Numbered from the stretch's first letter, positions 1 to 5,987 are shown. The stretch is 6,140 nucleotides of DNA from Nitrospiraceae bacterium (GCA_011391455.1 JAABQN010000127.1:1-6140), one strand, 5' to 3'. Translations and numbers: made by a program. The notes: a model not told the origin generated them from the letters alone.

Positions 1-533
1 ATTACAAAATTCCCCAGCTCGGCGGAGTCACGATCGAAGATGACGTCGAGCTCGGGGCAAACGTCACGATCGACCGGGCCACACTCGGCCAAACGGTCAT
101 CAAGCAGGGAACCAAGATCGATAATCTGGTCCAGATCGCCCATAACGTGACCATCGGCGCCCATTCCATCCTTGTGGCACAGGTCGGGATCGCCGGCAGC
201 ACGCACGTGGGACATCACGTCATGATCGGTGGACAGGCAGGGTTGGCAGATCACCTCATCATCGGCGATCAGGTCATGATCGCCGCTCGCGCAGGGGTCA
301 ACCGCAGTCTCGAACCCAACCAAATCGTCTCAGGAGCTCCCGTGATGCCACATGAAGTCTGGGTCAAGGCCCAAGCCGTGATCCCACGTCTTCCCGAACT
401 CAGGCAGGCCATACGCACGTTGGAAGAGAGGATGAAGAAGCTGGAAGCATCACAGGGGGTACGGGGCAAGAAGAGGAGTACAGGGGGTAAAAAGGGTAAG
501 GGGATACGGGGTAAGGCGAGTGCTGAGACTTGA
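1..533 (+). CDS. lpxD: UDP-3-O-acylglucosamine N-acyltransferase, C-terminal part (5' end outside window)
   Basis: LpxD transfers a 3-hydroxyacyl chain from acyl-ACP to the 2-amino group of UDP-3-O-acylglucosamine, the third step of lipid A synthesis, in the cytoplasm. The reading frame is open from the left edge (first full codon at 3) and gives 176 residues, about half of a usual LpxD of roughly 340. It shows the left-handed beta-helix hexapeptide pattern (IGAH, VGHH, IGGQ, IGDQ) and the family signature KIDNLVQIAHNV. The histidine of IAHNV (codon at 141-143) matches the catalytic His of E. coli LpxD. The family's C-terminal helix follows (RLPELRQAIRTLEERMKKLE). Beyond it lies an extra tail of about 25 residues, rich in Gly, Lys and Arg, which I do not associate with LpxD; it is coded by a G-rich tract. 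A GTG at 147 is internal and not the start. The gene converges on the membrane-protein gene. Family assignment is firm. Confidence 0.95.
   Translation, partial: YKIPQLGGVTIEDDVELGANVTIDRATLGQTVIKQGTKIDNLVQIAHNVTIGAHSILVAQVGIAGSTHVGHHVMIGGQAGLADHLIIGDQVMIAARAGVNRSLEPNQIVSGAPVMPHEVWVKAQAVIPRLPELRQAIRTLEERMKKLEASQGVRGKKRSTGGKKGKGIRGKASAET
483..511 (+). other. Putative G-quadruplex motif in the 3' end of lpxD
   Basis: Four G runs of 5, 3, 4 and 4 bases (483-487, 494-496, 500-503, 508-511) are separated by loops of 6, 3 and 4 bases. This fits the standard G3+N1-7 quadruplex rule on the coding strand, so both the DNA and the lpxD mRNA could fold. Two further G runs lie just upstream (455-459 and 463-466), and the tract starting at 452 looks like an imperfect duplication of the one starting at 480. 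It codes for the basic tail and sits 20 bases before the stop codon. Folding and function are inferred only. Confidence 0.5.
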
Positions 534-550
534 GGACCGGATGAGCCGAA

Positions 551-601
551 TCAACTAAACTAAACAAACCAAATAAACCAGATCAACCAAACAAACCAGA
601 T
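551..601. repeat. A/C-rich low-complexity stretch between convergent genes
   Basis: About 50 bases made almost only of A and C on the plus strand, built from variants of AAACCA/AAACAA. An exact 9-base copy (AAACCAGAT) occurs at 575-583 and 593-601. It lies between the lpxD stop and the stop of the minus-strand membrane-protein gene and just touches the latter's stop codon. No intrinsic-terminator hairpin is visible here for either gene. The role is unknown; it may be simple replication slippage. Confidence 0.6.
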
Positions 602-1134
602 TAGTCCACCACTCCACGCCAACAAAACAACTTCGCCCAGTAGAACCCCGCCCAGGGCACTAAGGCAGCAGGAAACATGTTGAGATCGCCGTACATGTAG
701 GCCGCTGCTGATGAACCAAAGACCAGTACCGCTCCTGCAATGGAGATGGCCGTGACAAAAGCGCGCCCCGGATGTTCGATGACAGGGACTTCCGGCTCAG
801 CCTTCCCTTTCATCTTAGCCTTCCTGTTGCGTTGAGCCACAGCAGTTCGCATCTTTGCCGCATAGACCTCTGGAAATGCCTGAAAGAGATAGCGGTGATA
901 GCGAGCATGCGCGAACCCATAGCCCGCGCCGACGACGATTAAGAGAGAGCTGCTGAGAAACGTCACCCAACTATAGGTATGGTTTGCCAGTAGTTGATAA
1001 GCGAGCGCCCCTATCCCGCCGACCATGCAGACCAGCCCGATCGTCCCGGCAGGGAGAAGGATATGGGACCGGACATAGTAGCGAGCTTGCTCATCGATCT
1101 TCTCCGGCCTCAAAACCGTCACAAGTTTCGGCAT
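601..1134 (-). CDS. Small four-helix membrane protein of unknown function
   Basis: This 177-residue protein is not one I recognise. Four hydrophobic segments are visible at about residues 25-49, 55-76, 126-147 and 153-172, so it should be an integral inner-membrane protein. The loop between segments 2 and 3 (about 92-115) is strongly basic (QRNRKAKMKGK). By the positive-inside rule this puts that loop and both termini in the cytoplasm, giving two membrane hairpins. There is no cleavable signal peptide and no catalytic motif. The ATG start is supported by a GGGAG ribosome binding site 9 bases upstream and a possible extended -10 element about 50 bases upstream. The gene stands alone: it converges with lpxD and is separated from the signalling operon by about 570 bases. 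Codon use and protein-like composition make it a real gene; the function is open. Confidence 0.85.
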   Translation of the reverse strand: MPKLVTVLRPEKIDEQARYYVRSHILLPAGTIGLVCMVGGIGALAYQLLANHTYSWVTFLSSSLLIVVGAGYGFAHARYHRYLFQAFPEVYAAKMRTAVAQRNRKAKMKGKAEPEVPVIEHPGRAFVTAISIAGAVLVFGSSAAAYMYGDLNMFPAALVPWAGFYWAKLFCWRGVVD

Positions 1135-1143
1135 CGATACAGT

Positions 1144-1148
1144 CTCCC
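1144..1148 (-). promoter_or_regulatory. Ribosome binding site of the membrane-protein gene
   Basis: GGGAG read on the minus strand, 9 bases before the ATG. It supports the chosen start. Confidence 0.6.
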
Positions 1149-1181
1149 ATCTAGCACTTCAACCTTCTCCAAAAACGCGGC

Positions 1182-1190
1182 ATCATACCA
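1182..1190 (-). promoter_or_regulatory. Possible extended -10 promoter element
   Basis: On the minus strand TGG precedes TATGAT, i.e. a TGn extended -10 with one mismatch to TATAAT. The -35 position 17 bases upstream (TGTAAC) is poor, so any activity would rest on the extended -10 or an activator. It would give a 5' leader of about 40 bases for the membrane-protein gene. This is pattern matching only. Confidence 0.35.
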
Positions 1191-1237
1191 TCCTTCCACG
1201 GTAGGTTACATGGAGGAAGAAAGGAGATTGAGCCTCT

Positions 1238-1258
1238 CTGTCCGGTCTAATTGGACAG
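1238..1258. promoter_or_regulatory. Inverted repeat, possible operator
   Basis: Six-base arms CTGTCC and GGACAG with a 9-base spacer, the size of a dimeric regulator site. It lies about 50 bases upstream of the proposed -10 of the membrane-protein gene, an activator-like position. No known regulator consensus is recognised. Confidence 0.25.
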
Positions 1259-1510
1259 GATGCTCCATCTCTCTGATTAGTGGAGATATTGTGGATGACA
1301 GGTCACTGACAGTAGGAGGCAGGCCTGGTTTTTATGGCATGAGGACTCATTGGCATATGCAATGGTACGGCGGGAGACATCTACGCCCAAACAGCTTGCT
1401 CAGAAAGGCTTTGCGCCTCTATCCGCATGAACTTCAGCCCTGCAAAAGGCGACCGTGGAGCAGACCATCAGCCCCCTCACGCTCTGTGTCCCCAAAAGAT
1501 GTGCATGGCA

Positions 1511-1531
1511 TGTGGATAACCATGTGGATGA
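1511..1531 (-). promoter_or_regulatory. Pair of DnaA-box-like sites
   Basis: Read on the minus strand, 1511-1519 is TTATCCACA, the exact E. coli R1-type DnaA box. At 1523-1531 a second copy, TCATCCACA, differs by one base, is in the same orientation and lies 12 bases away, about one helical turn. The same one-mismatch form occurs again at 1290-1298. They lie in non-coding sequence. There is no AT-rich unwinding region, dnaA or other origin gene in view, so a DnaA-responsive regulatory site is as likely as an origin, and chance is possible. Confidence 0.35.
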
Positions 1532-1602
1532 ACGGCCAATACCACGCCATACCATGGCGCCTTACACATTGCCCAATCCATAGGCAGCATAATCCGTGCA
1601 AT

Positions 1603-1622
1603 TACATCGAGATGTATTTTTT
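1603..1622 (+). terminator. Weak terminator-like hairpin on the plus strand
   Basis: TACAT and ATGTA arms around CGAG (the stem can close one pair further) are followed directly by six T. The shape is that of an intrinsic terminator, but the stem is short and AT-rich. No plus-strand gene is known upstream, so it would end only an unannotated plus transcript. On the minus strand the T run is on the wrong side, so it does not end the HD-GYP operon. Confidence 0.2.
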
Positions 1623-1707
1623 CAGGAGAAGCTTGTATGCACCATGAATACAGATTCCGCATGACAGGGAATATTCTTTAGCGTCAAGCGTACAGAAGTG
1701 TGCAGAT

Positions 1708-3792
1708 TTAGACTGGGAGAATGGCACTGATGGCGGATCGCTCGACACGCCCGATATTGCCCCACTGTTCCGCCATCGGAATCAATGAGTGAATCCTTGT
1801 CTCGACCGTTCCCAGCCGCTGCGCCAATGTGGATGTTTTTCGATAGGCTGCGACCATGAGAAAGGATCGCAGCCCTTGCAAAAACATCGTGATCATCGTC
1901 GCCTGCACACGGTCGGCCATGTCATAGAGGGCCTCGACCTGCTGGAAAATCGGATCAAGCTGAGACGCTGTGACAAAATCCGTCGCCCCCTGCGCTCGTA
2001 TATTTTCGAGAATGGAACTGATGATCGGAACACGCGTGCGGACTTCTTGAATGAACTCGTCGTCGAGTCGGTCGAGTTCAGCTAAGATACGCCCGATACC
2101 GGTGACATCCAGACGTTCGGCTTCCCCTTCAGCTCGTTGAATCACCGCCTCCAACACATCGCGAGCTGGCTGGAGCGACCGGGCGCGCGCTTGCTGCAAA
2201 TCTCGAAGGGCATCGAGGAGCGGCACGCTGGAGTTCACAGTGAGCTGAGCCTGCGCCTGGGGAAGCGCCGATGGCTCCGTTACAACGGCAGGAAGCGCTT
2301 GCGCGAATTCGCTCGCCGTATCTACTGGAACGTCATCGATCCCGACCGGATTGTCCACTTGGTCTCCTGCTAACCGGCGCACGGCTAGAGTAATCCGATC
2401 CAACCCCGCCTGCAGCGACTGAAGCGCCGCTGCCATGGTGTGGGGCTCTTGGCGGCCCACATCATGGAGAATCGGAAGCAGATTCGAGGCCATCTGCTCG
2501 ATAACCTGAAGCTGTACCGTTGACGCTGATTTGCCAAGATTTGTAATGCCATGCAAGAGAATCCCGTAGAGCTTCGGACGAACCGTTTCGTCGGCCCCTT
2601 CAGCAAGCTGTTTCACCACCGTCTGAATTTGAGCCAGCCATTGATGCGCTTCGAGAGCGAATAGCCCGATGACTTCCTTTTGAAAACTGGCATCCGCAAG
2701 ATCCTGCGCAGGAGACCGGACGGTCCATCGATGCTCGCCAGATTGCGACGCCGGTCCGTCTTCCGGCACAGACGTTATGGACTCGACAGCATCTTTGATC
2801 GCACTCGCAAGAGAGTCCAGGCCATCCAACAGTGCCGTAAACTGATCGGATGCCTGAGGGAGGGGATCAGATGCCTTGTCACAGATCTCATCTGCTGGAA
2901 ACGATGCCCGTACGACATCGGGCGGCTCCAGTGTTTCGAGGACCGACACAAGCGGAGTAAAGCTCAGATCCATCTTCCGCCCATCCTGACCAGAGGCTGT
3001 ATCACTCTCGATCCAGACGATCGGCCGGAGTGGAAAGCGCGTATTGATGCGTATGACAGATCCGACTTCGCCGGTAGTCAATCGTACCGACGTACCCAGG
3101 GGATAAGCCGATAACTCCTGAATCAAGGCTTTGACGATTTCGCGAGGGAACGCCGTCCGTTCCGCTGCCAACAATTCTCGTATGGCTTCGTGGGGGAAAA
3201 ATCGGCGGCGATAGCCGCGCGGGCTTACGAGGGCGTCAAAAACATCCACCAGGCCGATGATTTGGGCAAACTCATTGATCTGCCGTTCCTTCAATTTCTT
3301 CGGATACCCCTGCCCATTCCACCGCTCATGTGCCTGGCGCACGACTTGCGCCAGCCAGTCGTATTTGACACCCGCCTTTTGAATTGCCTGATAGCCGAGC
3401 TCTGGATGTTGCTCAATCAACGCACGTTCATCGGAGGTCAGCCGACCCGGTTTGGCTATCAGCGACTGCGGCACAGCAAAGAGACCGATATCGTGCAGGA
3501 GCCCCGCGAGGGCAAGTCGTTCCAGCTCTTTCCCATGATATCCCAGCCCCCCGCCGATCTTCGTCGCCAGAATCCCGACATTCACGAGATTCGTAATCAG
3601 CGGAGGGCCTTCCGGACCACTCATAGCCTGAACGAGCAATCGGTCGCTTCTTTTGAGCGCCGTCACAACCTCTGCCGCCAGGGCAGCCAGGGGGTCTAAA
3701 TCGAGTGCGTCTTGCCGCTGCACAGCAAGAGCCAATCCCGTCAATAGCTCCTGCGCTCTGCGGTACCAGTCGGCCGTACTGTGTTCGTTCAT
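1708..3792 (-). CDS. HD-GYP domain protein with C-terminal pseudo-HPt/helical module
   Basis: A 694-residue cytoplasmic signalling protein. The N-terminal HD-GYP domain (about 60-230) belongs to a family that hydrolyses cyclic-di-GMP. HDIG is at 100-103, a further metal-type His at 129, QAHERWNGQGYP at 153-164 and DVFDAL at 183-188. Unlike classic members, the HH pair is Ala154-His155, the usual Lys after HDIG is Leu104, and Asn159 replaces Asp in the DG step, so activity is uncertain. Residues 230-285 form the beta-rich extension often found after such domains (YPLGTSVRLTTGEVGSVIRI). After a linker, 366-694 is paralogous to the whole preceding gene product: an HPt-like helical domain (FQKE at 370, GKSAST at 420) with Thr417 at the phospho-His position, then a helical C-terminal module ending in ILPV. 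There are no membrane segments. The gene lies 54 bases after its paralogue and is probably last in the operon. The ATG has only a distant GAGG (13 bases) as ribosome binding site. Confidence 0.88.
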   Translation of the reverse strand: MNEHSTADWYRRAQELLTGLALAVQRQDALDLDPLAALAAEVVTALKRSDRLLVQAMSGPEGPPLITNLVNVGILATKIGGGLGYHGKELERLALAGLLHDIGLFAVPQSLIAKPGRLTSDERALIEQHPELGYQAIQKAGVKYDWLAQVVRQAHERWNGQGYPKKLKERQINEFAQIIGLVDVFDALVSPRGYRRRFFPHEAIRELLAAERTAFPREIVKALIQELSAYPLGTSVRLTTGEVGSVIRINTRFPLRPIVWIESDTASGQDGRKMDLSFTPLVSVLETLEPPDVVRASFPADEICDKASDPLPQASDQFTALLDGLDSLASAIKDAVESITSVPEDGPASQSGEHRWTVRSPAQDLADASFQKEVIGLFALEAHQWLAQIQTVVKQLAEGADETVRPKLYGILLHGITNLGKSASTVQLQVIEQMASNLLPILHDVGRQEPHTMAAALQSLQAGLDRITLAVRRLAGDQVDNPVGIDDVPVDTASEFAQALPAVVTEPSALPQAQAQLTVNSSVPLLDALRDLQQARARSLQPARDVLEAVIQRAEGEAERLDVTGIGRILAELDRLDDEFIQEVRTRVPIISSILENIRAQGATDFVTASQLDPIFQQVEALYDMADRVQATMITMFLQGLRSFLMVAAYRKTSTLAQRLGTVETRIHSLIPMAEQWGNIGRVERSAISAILPV

Positions 3793-3846
3793 AACGTGAG
3801 AGCGTCCTCAAATAAGCGTGATCCGAAGGCTGAAGTGGAATCGGCC

Positions 3847-4794
3847 TCAGTCCACCGGGAGTACCTGATCGATCGCGGCGCGTTGAGCCCGTCCATGCTC
3901 CACCCATTGGCGAATGGCGTCACCCATCATGTGCAGCCGCGACGTCACTGATTCTACCCGCGTGGCAGCCAGAAGCACTCGACGTTGCGTTACCATGGTC
4001 AGCAATACATGAAGACCGGTGAAAAACATCATGGCTGAACCGGCATTTGCCTGCTGCGCCTCTGCGCGCAGCCGCGCGACGTTTTGCAGAGAGGCTTCGA
4101 GGGCTGCCATATGTGCGGAGGGTTCTCCTCCGGCCATCATGAGTAGGCGCATCTTCTTCATAATTTCAGGCACCTGCTCATCAATCGCTTGCAGAAACGA
4201 CTCTTCAGCTTCGGACATCCGCGCAAGATATCCTTGAACGATCGTGGGGTCGATACGTTTGACACCGGCCTGAATCTGCCCTTCCGTCTGTTCGATCAGG
4301 CTCCGAATCACGTTGCACCAGGACCCTGCATCGGCGGGCTGTTTATTTTGGAGGTCCTGAAGCGTTTGCAGAAACTCACTGGGGGAGAGACCGGCATCAA
4401 CTGTCTCAATCTCAGCCGCCGCATCGCTCCCATCGTTGTCGAAAGAGATGCCCGTCGCGTGTGTCAACGCCGTATGGATCTGTCCCAGCTGTTTACAGAG
4501 CGAAAGAAAATCCTGAACGGTGCCCCCCCTCAGTGGATCCTGAAGGGCTTCGATAAATGGAAGCGCCGCGAAGCTGGCCTGCGTGACACCTGGAAGACCG
4601 ATCGTGGCGGCAGACCCTCCAAGACTCGTCACCCCTGCCGATATTGTATGAATCAGCTTGGCATGCCGCTCCGGCGCCGGGCCTTGTTGCAGCTCGTCAA
4701 GAGCGACATGAATGCGCTGAAGCCATTCCTGCGCTTCCTGAACGAAGAGAACGATCAGCTCTTTCTGAAAATCGTCGGTGTTGTCTGCAGCCAT
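3847..4794 (-). CDS. Pseudo-HPt (CheA P1-like) signalling protein, paralogue of the HD-GYP protein's C-terminal half
   Basis: A 315-residue, all-helical, soluble protein. Residues about 7-85 resemble an HPt domain of the CheA P1 type: FQKELIVLFVQEAQEWL is followed by the GGSAATIGLP block (59-68) where HPt proteins have HTLKGSA-type sequence. The phospho-accepting His is replaced by Thr56 (VTSLGG). His49 is nearby but is not shared with the paralogue. Residues about 138-315 are a helical module I do not recognise. They match the last 170 residues of the next gene's product, including an F-x-x-G-L helix, a Q-W pair at 296-297 and a shared LPV end. The likely role is a docking or scaffold partner in the receiver/HD-GYP pathway (inference). 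I chose the ATG because the HPt homology starts right after it. A TTG 27 bases upstream (end 4821) is also in frame; neither has a clear ribosome binding site. It starts 51 bases after the response regulator gene. Confidence 0.82.
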   Translation of the reverse strand: MAADNTDDFQKELIVLFVQEAQEWLQRIHVALDELQQGPAPERHAKLIHTISAGVTSLGGSAATIGLPGVTQASFAALPFIEALQDPLRGGTVQDFLSLCKQLGQIHTALTHATGISFDNDGSDAAAEIETVDAGLSPSEFLQTLQDLQNKQPADAGSWCNVIRSLIEQTEGQIQAGVKRIDPTIVQGYLARMSEAEESFLQAIDEQVPEIMKKMRLLMMAGGEPSAHMAALEASLQNVARLRAEAQQANAGSAMMFFTGLHVLLTMVTQRRVLLAATRVESVTSRLHMMGDAIRQWVEHGRAQRAAIDQVLPVD

Positions 4795-4845
4795 GATGTC
4801 AATTCGATACAATAGTGGCAATCCGCGGAAAAGAATCGTACGGGA

Positions 4846-5979
4846 TCACGGCCGTCTTTTTCCGCTTCCCAACTGGGAAGCCAATCCCGCGATCTCACCA
4901 AGCTTTCTCGCCATTTCTTCAAATCGTTTGGTGGCTAGCTCAGCCTCTTGTTCAGTTTCAGTCATGCGCTTCGCAAGCAGGCTATTTCGTTCCCGTTCCA
5001 TCTGAAGTAATGCTTCAAACTCATGGGCTTTCTGCGAAGCCGGCGCAGTCTCGGTCACACGCTGAGTCAAATTCCTCGTGCGCTCCTGTTCCTGCACAAG
5101 CTGTTGCGACACTTGTTGGAAGCGAGTCGCCGCCTCTTCCATCTCGGTCATCTGTTCGACCAATTGCTTAGCAGCCTGGCGCTCAGCCTGCAACGCTGCC
5201 TCCAGCTCCCTCACACGCCCGCCCAGGCTCTTCGCCAGAGATGCCTGCATCTTGGCCTCAGCAGTCTGCTCTCGTTCAACCTTGAGCAACGATTCAAGTT
5301 CTTGCATCTGAATGGCGATATTATCAACCTCTGCAAGTTGCTTCTTCAATTGGGCACTTTGCTCTCGCTCACTTGCCAGCAACGATTCAAGTTCCTTGAC
5401 CCTGCCCAACTGTTCTTTGAGTTCCATCACTCGCTGCGTGCTGTACGTCACTCGGTCTCGTTCGATCCGAAGCTCTTCTTCTAGTGATGTCACTTGTGTC
5501 ACTGCTTGCCGGTGGGCCTCTAATTCATTCCCGATTACACCCAAGTCTTGAATTGGCTCGATAGGTTCAATCACCGTCTCAACCGTTTTTGCCACTGACG
5601 TAGCTATGTTCTGCCGCTTGGCCAACAGCTCGAGCACACGGTCCTTGAGAGAGGTGCCTTGAAATGGCTTTTTCAACACCCCATCGGCGTGACAGGATTC
5701 TGCCTGCTTCGTCACCTCATCGTTCACGATGCCTGAAATCAAGAGTACCGGCGTGTTCGCCAAGGCCCTCTGCCCGCGCACGAAGGTACAGACCTCGTAG
5801 CCGCTTTTATCCGGCATTATCACATCTGACACGACCACGTCAGGAGTTTCTTTGGCCAAATAGGCCAATGCCTCCTCGCCGTTCGCAGCAAGAGTCACTC
5901 CAAATCCAGCCTCGGTCAGTAACCGTTCGGCAACTTTTCTGACCGCAATACTGTCGTCGGCAATCAATACTTTTGTCAT
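4846..5979 (-). CDS. Response regulator: receiver domain plus long repeat-built coiled coil
   Basis: A 377-residue cytoplasmic protein. Residues 1-120 are a complete CheY-like receiver: acidic pair Asp8-Asp9, phospho-acceptor Asp52 in VVSDVIMPD, Ser82-Gly83 at the switch position and Lys104 in KKPF, so it should be phosphorylatable. A short Pro/Ile/Glu-rich linker (about 130-150) leads to a coiled coil up to about residue 368 and a basic end (GKRRP). No DNA-binding, enzymatic or other known output domain is present. The coiled coil is built from six 31-residue repeats (165-350) with consensus ELExLL-x2-ERE, plus a decayed seventh. The ATG is backed by AGGAAAGG just upstream, and the gene starts 16 bases after the preceding stop, so the two are surely co-transcribed. 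The output is probably by oligomerisation or by binding the pseudo-HPt proteins coded downstream (inference). Confidence 0.92.
   Translation of the reverse strand: MTKVLIADDSIAVRKVAERLLTEAGFGVTLAANGEEALAYLAKETPDVVVSDVIMPDKSGYEVCTFVRGQRALANTPVLLISGIVNDEVTKQAESCHADGVLKKPFQGTSLKDRVLELLAKRQNIATSVAKTVETVIEPIEPIQDLGVIGNELEAHRQAVTQVTSLEEELRIERDRVTYSTQRVMELKEQLGRVKELESLLASEREQSAQLKKQLAEVDNIAIQMQELESLLKVEREQTAEAKMQASLAKSLGGRVRELEAALQAERQAAKQLVEQMTEMEEAATRFQQVSQQLVQEQERTRNLTQRVTETAPASQKAHEFEALLQMERERNSLLAKRMTETEQEAELATKRFEEMARKLGEIAGLASQLGSGKRRP
4930..5487 (-). repeat. Six tandem 93-base (31-residue) repeats coding for the coiled coil
   Basis: Repeat starts fall at residues 165, 196, 227, 258, 289 and 320 of the response regulator, with no indel between units. 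Shared columns are Leu at unit position 6, Glu-Arg at 9-10, Leu at 16 in most units, Gln/Arg at 19, a hydrophobic residue at 20 and often Glu at 22. At the DNA level, units 2 and 3 share an identical 17-base start (5378-5394 and 5285-5301, exactly 93 apart). A weaker seventh unit begins at residue 351. Confidence 0.85.
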
Positions 5980-5987
5980 AGTAGCTG

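Larger units (their letters stand above)
1135..1707. other. Intergenic region of about 570 bases without a convincing gene
   Basis: This region lies downstream of the HD-GYP gene and upstream of the membrane-protein gene, both on the minus strand. I find no tRNA, rRNA or recognisable small RNA. A long plus-strand open frame runs through it, but its composition is not protein-like. Short structures seen are: CTGTCC/GGACAG arms at 1238-1258; a near-palindrome around GCATATGC at 1348-1364; AGGC/GCCT at 1406-1418; CGCCAT/ATGGCG with a 3-base loop at 1545-1559; DnaA-box-like sites at 1290-1298, 1511-1519 and 1523-1531; and an AT-rich hairpin plus T run at 1603-1622. No intrinsic terminator for the minus-strand operon is evident. 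Confidence 0.7.

Noticed and set aside
1380..1460. GCGCAAAGCC on the minus strand, recalling the GACGCAAAGCC core of the c-di-GMP-I (GEMM) riboswitch, which would suit the HD-GYP neighbour
   Set aside because: The other conserved parts (the GGCAAACC side and the GAAA-type tetraloop) are not found, and the start codon lies about 250 bases away. One short motif is not enough. A covariance-model search of 1135-1707 on the minus strand would settle it.
1335..1500. Possible transposase remnant in the gap
   Set aside because: Reading all frames gave no known transposase motif, no terminal inverted repeats and no target-site duplication.
1545..1559. CGCCAT-ACC-ATGGCG hairpin as terminator of the HD-GYP operon
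   Set aside because: On the minus strand it is not followed by a T run and lies about 150 bases past the stop codon; a short palindrome alone does not support a terminator.
994..1647. A 217-codon plus-strand open frame across the gap and antisense to the membrane-protein gene
   Set aside because: The product is rich in Arg, Pro, Ser, His and Trp with no domain-like pattern or hydrophobic core, has no good ribosome binding site and overlaps a convincing gene on the other strand. It is most likely a chance open frame.
1477..1662. A 61-codon minus-strand open frame in the gap
   Set aside because: No ribosome binding site, odd composition (many Met, His, Trp) and no recognisable motif.
3190..3699. 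A plus-strand open frame of 169 codons opposite the HD-GYP domain
   Set aside because: The minus strand codes for clear HD-GYP motifs in this stretch; the plus frame has no recognisable features.
5023..5484. A 153-codon Leu-rich plus-strand open frame opposite the response regulator
   Set aside because: It is the antisense shadow of the repetitive coiled-coil coding sequence, in which Glu/Gln/Lys codons read as Leu/Phe on the other strand.
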